The notes: generated by a model not told the origin, from the letters alone. Counted from the stretch's first letter, positions 16,627 to 25,871 are shown. The stretch: DNA of 64,000 nucleotides from Pseudomonas sp. LRP2-20 (GCF_024349685.1 NZ_AP025944.1:2114001-2178000); one strand, 5' to 3'. Numbers and translations are program-made.

Positions 16627-17574
16627 ATGTCGGACCTTTCCTTTTCCCACGTTTGCAACTGGCTCAAGTTCCGCCACCTGTTGCTGATCGAGACCCTCGG
16701 GCGCACGCACAACATGCACGTCGCGGCGCAGCAGATGAACCTGACCCAGCCGGCGATCAGCAAGATGCTCAAGGAAATCGAGCACCTGCTGGGTTTTGCC
16801 CTGTTCGAACGCCTGCCACGCAGCATGCCGCCCACGGCCCTGGGCGAGCAGGTGCTGCGCTATGCCCAGGTCGCCTTGAACGATGCGCGCAACTTCGTCG
16901 ACCAGATCGACAGCCTGCGCCAGGGCGGGCACGGGCAGCTGAAGGTCGGTGGCATTTTTGCCGCCACTGCCGTGGCGCTGCCTGATGCCATCGTCGAGAT
17001 CAAGCAGCGCAAGCCGTTGCTGGCGATCGAGGTGGTGGAGCAGACCAGCGACCACCTGATGGCCATGCTCGAAGACAAGCACCTGCACCTGGCCGTGGCC
17101 CGCTTCACCGACGTGTCCCAGCAGCAGCGTTTCGACTTCCAGCCGCTGGCGCCGGAACCGTTCTGTTTCGTGGTCAACGATCAGCATCCGTTGAGCGATA
17201 TCGGGCCGGTTACCTTGCCGCAACTGCTGGAATGGCCGTGGATTCTCTACCCCAAGGGCACCCCGATTCGCGGGCGCATGGAGCGGGCGTTCGCCGAGGC
17301 TGGCGTGGCGGTGCCGCGCAACACCATCGATACCATCTCCATGCAGACCTTCCTCAAGGTGCTGCTGGGCGGGCCGATGATCGGCATGTTGCCCCAGGCG
17401 ATGGTCGAGCCGCACCTGGCCAGCGGTGTGCTGGTCAACCTCGACACCCCGCTGCACCTGGCGCCTCAGGACTACGGCATCCTCACCCGCAAGGGCGAGC
17501 CGTTGAGCGGGGCGGCCCTGGAGTTTGCCGAAATCCTGCTGGCCCACGCGGGCCGTGGGCAAGGGGAGCGATAA
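16627..17574 (+). CDS. LysR-family regulator of the pentonate cluster
   Basis: 315 residues. The N-terminal winged helix includes HNMHVAAQQMNLTQPAISKM and LFERLPRSMPPTALG, and the rest is a periplasmic-binding-like effector domain. This GbpR-like subgroup starts with NWLKFRHLLLIETL. It lies between the dehydratase operon and the dehydrogenase gene; two identical-arm operators flank it, so it probably controls both and itself in response to a sugar acid or ketodeoxy acid. Confidence 0.87.
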   Translation: MSDLSFSHVCNWLKFRHLLLIETLGRTHNMHVAAQQMNLTQPAISKMLKEIEHLLGFALFERLPRSMPPTALGEQVLRYAQVALNDARNFVDQIDSLRQGGHGQLKVGGIFAATAVALPDAIVEIKQRKPLLAIEVVEQTSDHLMAMLEDKHLHLAVARFTDVSQQQRFDFQPLAPEPFCFVVNDQHPLSDIGPVTLPQLLEWPWILYPKGTPIRGRMERAFAEAGVAVPRNTIDTISMQTFLKVLLGGPMIGMLPQAMVEPHLASGVLVNLDTPLHLAPQDYGILTRKGEPLSGAALEFAEILLAHAGRGQGER

Positions 17575-17585
17575 CGCAGCGTTAT
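17571..17585. promoter_or_regulatory. LysR-type operator ATAAC-N5-GTTAT, site 2
   Basis: ATAACGCAGCGTTAT sits inside a perfect 17-base palindrome (17570-17586) that overlaps the end of the LysR gene, 87 bases before the dehydrogenase ATG. The arms and 5-base spacer are those of site 1. Confidence 0.65.
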
Positions 17586-17672
17586 CGGATGATCCATAAA
17601 TGCCATTGGGAAAGCATCGCAGAGCCGCCTAGATTAGCGCCCCATGTCTTTCGCAATGCCGAGGAATCATCC

Positions 17673-19256
17673 ATGACGTCCCACGCAGGCCAGCAATTCA
17701 TCGGCGGGGTTCGCCGCGCCACCGGTCAGGCGGCCTTGTACAGTGTCGATGCGCGTACCGGGCAGCCTCTGCCAGGCGCGTTCCACCAGGCCAGTGACGA
17801 AGAAGTCGATGCCGCAGCGCTGGCGGCAGCAGCTGCCTATCCCGCGTACCGGGCCTTGCCCGCCGCCCGCCGCGCCGAGTTTCTCGACGCGATCGCAGAC
17901 GCACTCGATGCCCTGGGGGAGGCCTTCATCGCTACCGTTTGCCAGGAAACGGCCTTGCCGCCAGCGCGTATCCACGGTGAACGGGCCCGTACCAGTGGCC
18001 AGTTGAGGCTGTTCGCCACGGTGTTGCGCCGCGGTGATTTCGTCGGCGCGCGCATCGACCGTGCACAGCCCCAGCGTACCCCGCTGCCGCGCCTGGACAT
18101 CCGCCAGTGCCGCATGGGTCTGGGGCCGGTCGCGGTGTTCGGTGCCAGCAACTTCCCCCTGGCGTTTTCCACCGCCGGCGGCGACACCGCCGCGGCGCTG
18201 GCCGCCGGCTGCCCGGTGGTGTTCAAGGCCCACAGCGGCCATATGGCCACGGCGCAGTGGGTGGCCGAGGCCATTGTTGCTGCCGCTGAGCGCTGTGCCA
18301 TGCCGGCTGGGGTGTTCAACATGATCTACGGTGGCCGGGTCGGTGAGGCGCTGGTCAAGCACCCGGCCATCCAGGCCGTGGGCTTCACCGGCTCGCTCAA
18401 GGGCGGCCGTGCCCTGTGCGACATGGCGGCGGCGCGGCCGCAGCCGATCCCGGTGTTCGCCGAAATGAGCAGCATCAACCCCGTGCTGGTGCTGCCTGGG
18501 GCGCTGGCCCAGCGCGGTGAGGCCGTGGCCCGCGAACTGGCCGCATCGGTGGTGCTGGGCTGCGGGCAGTTCTGCACCAACCCAGGCCTGGTGTTGGGGG
18601 TTCGCTCGCCAGCATTCAGCGCCTTTGTCGAGCACCTGGCGGCGCAGATGGCCGAGCAGCCGCCACAGACCATGCTCAATGCCGGCACCCTGGCAAGCTA
18701 TGCCCACGGCGTGGCCACGCTCAAGGCCCATGCCGGTGTGCGCCTGCTGGCCGGTGCCGAGCAGCAGGGCGACCAGGCCTGGCCGCAGCTGTTCCAGGCG
18801 GATGCGCAGTTGTTGCTGGGTGGCGAAGCGCTGCTGCAGGAGGAAATCTTCGGCCCGGCCACCGTGGTGGTCGAGCTTGCCGACCAGGCCCAGTTGCTGG
18901 CGGCGCTGCATGCGCTGGGCGGGCAACTGACGGCCACGCTGATCGGCGAGCCCGACGACCTTGCCAACGCTGCGCCACTGGTGGCATTGCTGGAACAGAA
19001 GGCCGGCCGCGTGCTGGTCAACGGTTACCCGACCGGCGTCGAGGTGTGCGATGCCATGGTTCATGGCGGCCCGTTCCCGGCCACTTCCGACAGCCGTGGC
19101 ACCTCGGTCGGCACCTTGGCGATCGACCGCTTCCTGCGCCCGGTGTGCTACCAGAACTTCCCCGATGCGTTGCTGCCCGAGGCGCTGCGCGATGCCAACC
19201 CGCTGGGGCTGCTGCGCCTGGTCGACGGCCAGCCCAGCCGAGACCCGATCCGCTGA
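17673..19256 (+). CDS. 2-oxoglutarate semialdehyde dehydrogenase-type aldehyde dehydrogenase
   Basis: 527 residues. The NAD(P)-binding stretch FGASNFPLAFSTAGGD, the general base in VFAEMSSINPV and the catalytic Cys in CGQFCTNPGLV are all present. GxSNFPLAFSTAGGDTA is typical of the longer NADP-type semialdehyde dehydrogenases that make 2-oxoglutarate at the end of pentose or glucarate oxidation. ATG at 17673 is preceded by GAGGAATC; the frame is open further upstream, but that part overlaps the LysR gene. It follows the LysR gene and precedes an MFS transporter. Confidence 0.87.
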   Translation: MTSHAGQQFIGGVRRATGQAALYSVDARTGQPLPGAFHQASDEEVDAAALAAAAAYPAYRALPAARRAEFLDAIADALDALGEAFIATVCQETALPPARIHGERARTSGQLRLFATVLRRGDFVGARIDRAQPQRTPLPRLDIRQCRMGLGPVAVFGASNFPLAFSTAGGDTAAALAAGCPVVFKAHSGHMATAQWVAEAIVAAAERCAMPAGVFNMIYGGRVGEALVKHPAIQAVGFTGSLKGGRALCDMAAARPQPIPVFAEMSSINPVLVLPGALAQRGEAVARELAASVVLGCGQFCTNPGLVLGVRSPAFSAFVEHLAAQMAEQPPQTMLNAGTLASYAHGVATLKAHAGVRLLAGAEQQGDQAWPQLFQADAQLLLGGEALLQEEIFGPATVVVELADQAQLLAALHALGGQLTATLIGEPDDLANAAPLVALLEQKAGRVLVNGYPTGVEVCDAMVHGGPFPATSDSRGTSVGTLAIDRFLRPVCYQNFPDALLPEALRDANPLGLLRLVDGQPSRDPIR

Positions 19257-19273
19257 CAACCGCTGCTGATAGT

Positions 19274-19301
19274 CCCCCCTGGGTGCACGCGCACCTGGGG
19301 G
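19274..19301. terminator. GC-rich hairpin between dehydrogenase and transporter genes
   Basis: CCCCCTGGGTGC and GCACCTGGGGG pair with one mismatch and one bulge. There is no clear T-run, so it may only attenuate transcription into the transporter gene. Confidence 0.45.
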
Positions 19302-19350
19302 CTTCCAATAACAACAATCAGGCATGCACGACATGCCAAGAGGCTTGGCC

Positions 19351-20718
19351 ATGGCTCATCACTCTGTCGCCCCCACCCACGATCAGGCGTTTGAAGATCG
19401 CACCTACCGCAAGGTCATCCTGCGTATCTTGCCGATCCTGCTGCTGTGCTACATCGCCGCCTACCTTGACCGGGTCAATATCGGCTTTGCCAAGCTGAGC
19501 ATGCTCGACGACCTGCAGTTCAGCAACACGGTCTATGCCCTTGGCGCCAGCGTGTTCTTCTGGGGCTACTTCCTGTTCGAGGTGCCCAGCAACCTGCTGC
19601 TGCATCGCTACGGCGCGCGCTTCTGGATCGCGCGGATCATGCTGAGCTGGGCCATCATCTCGATGGCGGTGGCCTTCACTCAGCCATTGGCCGGGTTCTT
19701 CCACATAGAGTCCAGCACCATGTTCTACGTGCTGCGCTTTTTGCTGGGCATCTGCGAAGCCGGTTTCTTTCCTGGGGTGATCCTCTACCTCAACTACTGG
19801 TTTCCGACCCATCGGCAAAGCCGGGTCATGTCGGGCTTTCTGATGGCAATGCCGGTCAGCCTCACCCTCGGTGGCGTGCTGTCGGGCTGGCTGATGACGA
19901 GCCTGGATGGCTGGCATGAAATGGCGGGCTGGCAGTGGATGCTGCTGATCGAGGGTGTGCCTTCGGTGATCATGGCCGTGGTGGTGTTCACCTGCCTGTG
20001 CGACAACATCGACAAGGCCACCTGGCTGTCGGATGCGCAGAAGCAGCTGCTCAAGGCCAACCTGCAGCAAGAGGCGCACGGCAAGGTCTCGCGCTTGGGC
20101 GAGGTGTTCTTCAACCCGCGGGTGTGGTTGCTGGTACTGATCCTGCTGACCTTCAACACCGGCTTCTATGGCCTGGCGTTCTGGATGCCGTCGATCATCA
20201 AGAGCGCGGGCGTGACCAGCAGCCTGGAGATCGGCCTGCTGACCGCCATTCCCTACAGCGTGGCGATCATTGCCATGTTCCTCAACGCACGCCACTCCAA
20301 CCGCACCGGTGAGCGCCGCTGGCATGCCGCGATTCCGGCGTTCATCGGTGGCTGCGGCCTGATCCTCAGCGCCGCGTTCGCCCATGATGTGACGCTGTCG
20401 ATCCTGTTCCTGACGGTGGCGGCCTCGGGTGTGCTGAGCCTGATGCCGATCTACTGGACACTGCCGGGCACGGTGTTGTCGGGTGTCGCGGCGGCGGCGG
20501 GCATCGGCATGATCAATGCCATCGGCAACCTGTCGGGCTTCACCGGCTCGATGATCACGGCAATGGCAGAGACCCTGACCGGTAACATCAACGACGGCAC
20601 CTACGTGCTGGGCCTGTGCCTGTTCATCAGCGGCTTGCTGATCCTGGCGATCCCCGCTGGCATGCTCACGCGCTCGGGCGCCGAGCCGCGCAAGCCACTG
20701 GAGCTCAAAGCAGCTTGA
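19351..20718 (+). CDS. MFS transporter, anion:cation symporter type (sugar acid uptake)
   Basis: About 455 residues and 12 predicted membrane spans. CYIAAYLDRVNIGFAKL after a charged N terminus, GICEAGFFPGVILYLNYWF and the YRKVILRILPILLL opening are hallmarks of the ACS family that carries glucarate, galactonate and related acids. ATG at 19351 has AAGAGG seven bases ahead; a start at 19324 is also open. The position behind the semialdehyde dehydrogenase makes it the likely importer of the pentonate used by this cluster. Confidence 0.85.
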   Translation: MAHHSVAPTHDQAFEDRTYRKVILRILPILLLCYIAAYLDRVNIGFAKLSMLDDLQFSNTVYALGASVFFWGYFLFEVPSNLLLHRYGARFWIARIMLSWAIISMAVAFTQPLAGFFHIESSTMFYVLRFLLGICEAGFFPGVILYLNYWFPTHRQSRVMSGFLMAMPVSLTLGGVLSGWLMTSLDGWHEMAGWQWMLLIEGVPSVIMAVVVFTCLCDNIDKATWLSDAQKQLLKANLQQEAHGKVSRLGEVFFNPRVWLLVLILLTFNTGFYGLAFWMPSIIKSAGVTSSLEIGLLTAIPYSVAIIAMFLNARHSNRTGERRWHAAIPAFIGGCGLILSAAFAHDVTLSILFLTVAASGVLSLMPIYWTLPGTVLSGVAAAAGIGMINAIGNLSGFTGSMITAMAETLTGNINDGTYVLGLCLFISGLLILAIPAGMLTRSGAEPRKPLELKAA

Positions 20719-20728
20719 GTGGCGCCCC

Positions 20729-21643
20729 TCACAAGGTCGTGGACCTGCCCATGCGGTCCAGCTCGAACACCTTGCTGCGTTGCAGGCACTCGCGCAGGTA
20801 GCGCGCCGCCGGCCCAGGCTGGCGCTTGCGGTGCCACAGCAGGTCTACCCCCACCAGCCAGTCGGTGTGGGGGTAGGCCTCCAGCTGCAGCTCCACCAGT
20901 TGCCCGCTTGCCAACTCGTGCTGCACCAGCTGGCGCGGCAGCGTCGCCCAGCCAAGCCCACCGCGCACCATCTCCACCAGCGCCAGGTAACTCTCCGCCC
21001 GCCACAGCTGGCCGGCCCGCAGGTATTCGCTGCTGGGCAGCTTGTCGGCATGGGCGAAAAAGGCTAGCCGGCGATGGGCGTTGAGGTCGGCAAAGCTCAC
21101 CGGGCACTGCCCGGCCAGGGCGAACTGCGGGTGGCAGACGTGGGTCATGATCAGCTTGCCCAACTGCTGGAAGGCAAGCTCTGGCGGGTAGTGGGGCTGG
21201 GCGAAGCTCACCCCAAGGTCGGCCTCGCCTGTCAGGATCATCTCGCTGACATCGCCGTGCAGCGGGTGGCGGATCAGCAGGTCGACGAAAGGAAACGCCG
21301 CGTCAAAGTCTTTGAACGGCGGTATCAGCGGGCCATAAGGCACCTCGATCGCCAAGGTCAGCGCGGCTTCCACCTGGCCCGCCAGGCTGTCGGCGCTGCC
21401 CTCCAGGGCATAGCAGCGCTCAAGAATGCCCTCGGCGCGCAGCAACAGCTTGTGCCCGGCGGCGGTCAGGGCGGGGATGCGGCTGGTGCGGTCGAACAGC
21501 TGCACACCCAGGTCGGTTTCCAGGTTGCTGATGGCCGCGCTGACCGTCGACTGGGTACGCCCCAGCCGCCGCGCAGCGGCAGAGAACGAGCCGGCCTGCA
21601 CGGCACTGACGAATACCTGCAACTGATCCAGAGAAAAGCGCAT
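20729..21643 (-). CDS. LysR-family regulator divergent from a nucleobase permease
   Basis: 304 residues with the standard winged helix (FSAAARRLGRTQSTVSAAIS) and LysR effector domain. It is divergent from the NCS2 permease gene across about 180 bases containing palindromic CCATCGATGG, so it is the likely purine-responsive regulator of the permease, deaminase and HIU hydrolase genes. Confidence 0.86.
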   Translation of the reverse strand: MRFSLDQLQVFVSAVQAGSFSAAARRLGRTQSTVSAAISNLETDLGVQLFDRTSRIPALTAAGHKLLLRAEGILERCYALEGSADSLAGQVEAALTLAIEVPYGPLIPPFKDFDAAFPFVDLLIRHPLHGDVSEMILTGEADLGVSFAQPHYPPELAFQQLGKLIMTHVCHPQFALAGQCPVSFADLNAHRRLAFFAHADKLPSSEYLRAGQLWRAESYLALVEMVRGGLGWATLPRQLVQHELASGQLVELQLEAYPHTDWLVGVDLLWHRKRQPGPAARYLRECLQRSKVFELDRMGRSTTL

Positions 21644-21824
21644 GGCCTGATCCTTTCTACGCGTCGATCCATCGATGGTAACGATGGTTAATCATTTGCT
21701 CCATCGCTGATTTCGCAGGATTCTCCACTCCGACATCGCGGCAGCTGCCCCTGCTTCCCTGCGCTGAATGTCACTCCGGGCGCCTTCAACAATAAAAAGA
21801 GCCGCACATGAGGAGAGTCACGAC

Positions 21825-23162
21825 ATGAGCCAACCTGTTATCCACCCCGTGGATGAAGTACTGCCTGCGCGGCAGCTGTTCACCTTCGGCCTGCAGCATG
21901 TGCTGGTGATGTACGCCGGTGCCGTTGCCGTGCCACTGATTCTGGGTAGCGCCCTGGGCCTGACCCAGGCCCAGGTGGTCACGCTGATCAATGCCAACCT
22001 GCTCACATCGGGGGGTGCCACCTTGCTGCAAACCCTCGGGCTGTGGCGCTTCGGTGCACGCTTGCCGCTGATCCAGGGCTGCTCGTTCATTGCCTTGGCG
22101 CCGATGATCATGATCGGCAAGGAATTCGGGCTACCTCACGTGTTCGGTGCAGTGATCGCAGCCGGTGCGCTGACCGTTGCCATCGCGCCGCTGTTCAGCC
22201 GACTGCTGCGGTTTTTCCCGCCGGTGGTGATCGGCAGCCTGATCACTGTCATCGGCATTTCGCTGATGCCGGCCGCGGCCATCTGGCTCGGGGGAGGGCA
22301 GCCAGGCACTGCGGACTTCGGCAAACCGGCCAACCTGATGCTGGGCGTGGCCACGGTGGCGATGACGCTGGTGATCCACGCACGGTTTCGTGGGTTTATC
22401 GGCAACCTCAGCGTGCTTCTGGGGCTGATCGCCGGCAGCGTGGTGGCCGTGGCCTGCGGCATGGCTGACTTCAGCCGGGTGGCCGATGCAAAGTGGTTCG
22501 AGCTCAGCGCGCCAATGGCCTTCGGCGCCCCGCAGTTCGCCTTCACCCCCGTGCTGATCATGCTGTTGGCGATGCTGGTGATCATGGCCGAAACCACCGG
22601 CAACTGCCTGGCCATCGGCAAGCTGACCGGCAAGCCCACCGACCAGCGCACCTTGGGCAACGCGTTTCGCGCCGATGGCCTGTCGACCATGCTCGGCGGC
22701 CTGTTCAATAGCTTTCCGTACAACGCATTCACGCAAAACACCGGCCTGATCGCGCTTTCCGGGGTCAAGAGCCGCTTCGTGGTCGCGGCAGCGGGCGCCA
22801 TCATGGTGCTGATGGGGTTGTTTCCCAAGTTGGGTGCGTTGATCGCCAGCGTGCCGACGCCCGTGCTCGGTGGCTGCGCCATCGTGATGTTCGGCATGAC
22901 CACCGTGGCCGGCATCCAGGAACTGGCCCGCGTACGTTTCGAGGGCACCCGCAACGGCCTGGTCGTGGCGGTGTCGGTCAGCATCGGTGTGTTGCCGATG
23001 TCGATGCCGGCGCTGTTCGAGCATGTCAGCGGCCCGCTGAAGCTGGTGCTGGAAAGCGGGATCTTCCTTGCCGCTGTCAGCGCCATTCTGCTCAACCTGC
23101 TGCTCAACCGTGAAGCCGAACCCGGCAGCCAGGACGCCGTCGATACCAGCCTGGCCAAGTGA
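21825..23162 (+). CDS. NCS2-family purine/urate permease
   Basis: 445 residues with 12-14 membrane spans. It contains FGLQHVLVMYAGAVAVPLI in the first span, AETTGNCLAIGKLTGKP and NSFPYNAFTQNTGLIAL, which carry the substrate-binding residues of UraA/XanQ/UacT proteins. A purine or urate:H+ symport role fits the downstream deaminase and 5-hydroxyisourate hydrolase. ATG at 21825 follows AGGAGAG; an earlier in-frame ATG at 21768 has no comparable signal. Confidence 0.88.
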   Translation: MSQPVIHPVDEVLPARQLFTFGLQHVLVMYAGAVAVPLILGSALGLTQAQVVTLINANLLTSGGATLLQTLGLWRFGARLPLIQGCSFIALAPMIMIGKEFGLPHVFGAVIAAGALTVAIAPLFSRLLRFFPPVVIGSLITVIGISLMPAAAIWLGGGQPGTADFGKPANLMLGVATVAMTLVIHARFRGFIGNLSVLLGLIAGSVVAVACGMADFSRVADAKWFELSAPMAFGAPQFAFTPVLIMLLAMLVIMAETTGNCLAIGKLTGKPTDQRTLGNAFRADGLSTMLGGLFNSFPYNAFTQNTGLIALSGVKSRFVVAAAGAIMVLMGLFPKLGALIASVPTPVLGGCAIVMFGMTTVAGIQELARVRFEGTRNGLVVAVSVSIGVLPMSMPALFEHVSGPLKLVLESGIFLAAVSAILLNLLLNREAEPGSQDAVDTSLAK

Positions 23163-23176
23163 ACCTGCATTCTCAC

Positions 23177-23198
23177 GCGCGCCAGCTGGCGCGCTTTC
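23177..23198 (+). terminator. Hairpin with short T-run after the permease gene
   Basis: GCGCGCC-AGCT-GGCGCGC is a perfect hairpin followed by TTTC. It would partly separate the permease from the deaminase gene. Confidence 0.55.
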
Positions 23199-23223
23199 AA
23201 ACGCCGTTCAAGGAGTAACAGCC

Positions 23224-23727
23224 ATGACCTTCACCCGCTCCGGCGCTGACCTGTCCGAAATGGACCTGGCCCTGCTGCGCGAGTCGATCCGCCTGTCCGA
23301 GCAGTCGCGCAACGATGGCCGCCACCCGTTCGCCGCCCTTGTCGCCGATGCCCAAGGCCAGATCATCGCCAGTGCCGGTAACAACTCCATGCCTCCGGAG
23401 GGCGACCCGACCCAGCATGCCGAACTGGTCGCGGCGGCGCGCGCCGCCAAGCTGCTGACCCCGGAGCAACTGGCAGGCTGCACCCTGTACACCAGCGCCG
23501 AGCCCTGCTGCATGTGCGCGGGCGCGGTGTACTGGACCGGTATTGGCCGGGTGGTGTATGCGTTGTCGGAACACGCGCTGCTCGGGCTGACCGGTGCGCA
23601 CCCGGAAAACCCCACCTTCTCGCTGCCGTGCCGCGAGGTGTTCGCGCGTGGTCAGCGCACCGTGCAGGTTCATGGTCCGGTGCTTGAAGAAGAGGCCGCA
23701 GCTGCCCACCAGGGGTTCTGGGCATGA
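23224..23727 (+). CDS. Nucleoside/nucleobase deaminase (CDA fold)
   Basis: 167 residues. The zinc site is complete: His65-Ala-Glu67 (QHAELVAAA) and Pro94-Cys95-Cys-Met-Cys98. The fold is the guanine/cytosine/tRNA-adenosine deaminase type; position between a purine permease and a urate-pathway enzyme points to guanine or a related purine base. AAGGAGT precedes the ATG. The stop overlaps the next start as ATGA. An approximately 30-residue tail (QVHGPVLEEEA) is as in guanine deaminases of the short type. Confidence 0.85.
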   Translation: MTFTRSGADLSEMDLALLRESIRLSEQSRNDGRHPFAALVADAQGQIIASAGNNSMPPEGDPTQHAELVAAARAAKLLTPEQLAGCTLYTSAEPCCMCAGAVYWTGIGRVVYALSEHALLGLTGAHPENPTFSLPCREVFARGQRTVQVHGPVLEEEAAAAHQGFWA

Positions 23728-24074
23728 ACGGTGGCGTTTCCGTGCATGTTGTGGACATCGCCAGCGGGCGTGCCGCGCAAGGGCTGCGCCTGAGCATCGC
23801 GTTGCCGGGCGGCGCGCCGATCGCGCAGGGTGTCATCGATGCGCGTGGCCAGTGGGCGGGGCTGGCCGATATGAACGCGCTGTTCGGGGTGGGCGTCTAT
23901 GAAGTGCGTCTGCAGGTGGCGCAGTTCTACCGCCAGCTGGGTACTGAATTGCCTGAAATTCCGTTTATCGACGAGCTTGTGTATCGCTTCGGTATTGGCG
24001 ATGCACAGGCGCACTATCACTTGCCGTTCAAGATCACCGCTTGGGGCGTTAGTTGCTTCCGGGGTGGCGCTTGA
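23724..24074 (+). CDS. uraH: 5-hydroxyisourate hydrolase (transthyretin-like)
   Basis: 116 residues. HVVDIASGRAAQGL at the N terminus supplies the catalytic His8, and HYHLPFKITAWGVS leads into the C-terminal active-site strand. The enzyme opens 5-hydroxyisourate, the product of urate oxidation. The usual C-terminal YRGS is replaced by FRGG followed by Ala, so the end is shifted or altered. It overlaps the deaminase stop by four bases, so the two are co-translated. Confidence 0.85.
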   Translation: MNGGVSVHVVDIASGRAAQGLRLSIALPGGAPIAQGVIDARGQWAGLADMNALFGVGVYEVRLQVAQFYRQLGTELPEIPFIDELVYRFGIGDAQAHYHLPFKITAWGVSCFRGGA

Positions 24075-24196
24075 ACGGGCGCGTGGTCATGCCATTTCAG
24101 TAAAAACAGCAGCGATTTGTCCTCTTTCTGCTGCTCGTTGGCGCTGCATGGCTTATCCTTGCGCCACGCAATCAACGTAGAAGCAGTGAATTAACG

Positions 24197-24712
24197 ATGG
24201 GTTTTGAACAACTAGCTGAGTTACGTGACCGCCTGCGGTCTGAAAAAGAGCAGCAGAAAAAGGCCGAGAACCCGCCGCGCCCCGCCAAGCGCAAGCCCGC
24301 GCCACAGGCGAAGGCGCGTGAGGTGGACCCGGCGGTGGAAGCGATCTGGCCATTGCAGAAGCATTTCCCCTTGGCGTTCCCTGTAAACCCGGCCCCCAAG
24401 GTGCCGCTCAAAGAGGGCATCTTCAAGGATGCCGAGCAACACCTGGAACTGCTCGGCATCACCAGCGAACAGCTCAAGCTGGGCATCTCGACCTGGTGCC
24501 GGGGCAACCGCTACTGGGCCTGCATGGTAGAGAACGCGCCGCGCCTGGACTTGAACGGTCAGCCAGCTGGCATCGTCACCGCCGGCCAGGCGCTGTATGC
24601 CAAGCAGCAAGCTTCGCGCCAGCGTGGCAAAGGCCGTAAAGACCGTGCCAAGGCAAAGGCGGCAGCTCCGGCACCTGTTGCCGATACCGCTGCGGAACAG
24701 GCGGCGGACTGA
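24197..24712 (+). CDS. proQ: ProQ/FinO-family RNA chaperone
   Basis: 171 residues. The FinO fold (about residues 45-130) shows WPLQKHFPLAF, PLKEGIFKD and STWCRGNRYWACMV, followed by a basic, Ala/Lys/Pro-rich tail (QRGKGRKDRAKAKAAAPAP) typical of ProQ. An N-terminal charged linker rich in Lys precedes the domain. It binds structured small RNAs and mRNA 3' ends. The ATG at 24197 has a weak ribosome binding site. It stands alone. Confidence 0.88.
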   Translation: MGFEQLAELRDRLRSEKEQQKKAENPPRPAKRKPAPQAKAREVDPAVEAIWPLQKHFPLAFPVNPAPKVPLKEGIFKDAEQHLELLGITSEQLKLGISTWCRGNRYWACMVENAPRLDLNGQPAGIVTAGQALYAKQQASRQRGKGRKDRAKAKAAAPAPVADTAAEQAAD

Positions 24713-24730
24713 GTCAGTCGCAGAATGACA

Positions 24731-24753
24731 GGGCAGGGTATTCAACCTTGCCC
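24731..24753. terminator. Hairpin between convergent proQ and a membrane protein gene
   Basis: GGGCAGGGT and ACCTTGCCC pair (one G-U) around a five-base loop. It lies 19 bases after the proQ stop, without a T-run. Confidence 0.5.
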
Positions 24754-24832
24754 CGTCCCGCCGACCGAGCAGCTTCCTCCAGCCTGGCTCGCTCAGGTCA
24801 AGCAAAAGCATTCATCTGAAATGCTCATCGGG

Positions 24833-25117
24833 TCAGAACATAGGCAGCAGCCCTATCACTGCTACAGCCCCCTGTGCCACGATCATTACCAGCAGCCATT
24901 TCGGCCACCTGCGGATAAACCAGTAAACCGCGTTCATCAGCAAGGTGATCAAGTTGGTGAGCCACAGCACGCCCAGCGCCAGAACGCCTGAGAATTTGAC
25001 GGGGGAGGAGGTGGGTGATTGCAGTACGTACAACGCCAATGCCACACCCAGGATCACGGTGGCGATCGAGAAGCCGGCTACCCAGCGGGTAAATCGTAAA
25101 GCGTCATGTGGTATCAT
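24833..25117 (-). CDS. Small integral membrane protein of unknown function
   Basis: 94 residues from ATG at 25117 (MIPHDALRFTRW), with GGAAG nine bases ahead. Three hydrophobic spans are visible (VAGFSIATVILGVALALYVL, SGVLALGVLWLTNLITLLM, WLLVMIVAQGAVAVIGLL). No family recognised. The frame is open upstream to 25222, but those starts lack a ribosome binding site. Confidence 0.6.
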   Translation of the reverse strand: MIPHDALRFTRWVAGFSIATVILGVALALYVLQSPTSSPVKFSGVLALGVLWLTNLITLLMNAVYWFIRRWPKWLLVMIVAQGAVAVIGLLPMF

Positions 25118-25225
25118 GCCGGATAACTTCCTTGAACGAACTGGCTTGAGATTCTGCCTGCGAACCTTGAGTTCGACGAGCATTTTGACGGGTTCGACTG
25201 TGAGGGTGGAAATGGAATTCAAGAC

Positions 25226-25723
25226 ATGGAAGGTCGAACATTGAAAGGCATACGCAAGTCCTTACTGCAGCGTCTTGTAGTCGGCGTCAAAGAGCATCGC
25301 TTGATTACTGTTTTGCTCTGCTTAGCCTGCTTTTCCATCTTTGCATACCTGATAAAACCGCAATTCCCGTCTGAGATTGTCCTGGAGCAAGCCTTCATTC
25401 CGGGGCAATCGATCTACATCGTTCAGGAGGCCAGGGATCCCGAAGAACCCAAGAAGCTGAGGTTCTATGTCTACGACGGCGGCGGTAGGAGTAAAGAGGC
25501 GATCAAGGTGCTTGTTGCCAAGACACCACCCTTTCTGGTCTCAGACACTGATGTGAAAGACGTGGTAATCCAGCGTGTCGCCAACGGCCTGCACATCAAG
25601 CTCAAAGGCGCAGTCTCGGATTACCGCAGCAACCTTTATCTGCAAGACGGCGATACCTACACCACCTACCGCGTAAGCCTTGAACAAATCGAAACTCGAC
25701 CGCCCTTGCCGAGCGGACGGTGA
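25226..25723 (+). CDS. Hypothetical protein with one N-terminal membrane anchor
   Basis: 165 residues. A basic N terminus is followed by one membrane span (LITVLLCLACFSIFAYLI) and a soluble periplasmic part rich in beta-strand pattern (RFYVYDGGGRSKEAIKVLV, YRSNLYLQDGDTYTTYRV). No family recognised. It is divergent from the small membrane protein gene, with about 108 bases between the starts. Confidence 0.6.
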   Translation: MEGRTLKGIRKSLLQRLVVGVKEHRLITVLLCLACFSIFAYLIKPQFPSEIVLEQAFIPGQSIYIVQEARDPEEPKKLRFYVYDGGGRSKEAIKVLVAKTPPFLVSDTDVKDVVIQRVANGLHIKLKGAVSDYRSNLYLQDGDTYTTYRVSLEQIETRPPLPSGR

Positions 25724-25871
25724 GCGTGTTTCAGCAATGCATGCGCAGGTAACCGCAGACGCCAGTGCCGGTCACGGCATTGTCAGTAAAAGAAGTGCTT
25801 AGCCACCTCAGTGGCTGCTTTCTCTCTGTCCGATAGGGGGCGAAAACAGCCGGTCGTGACAGACCGCTATC

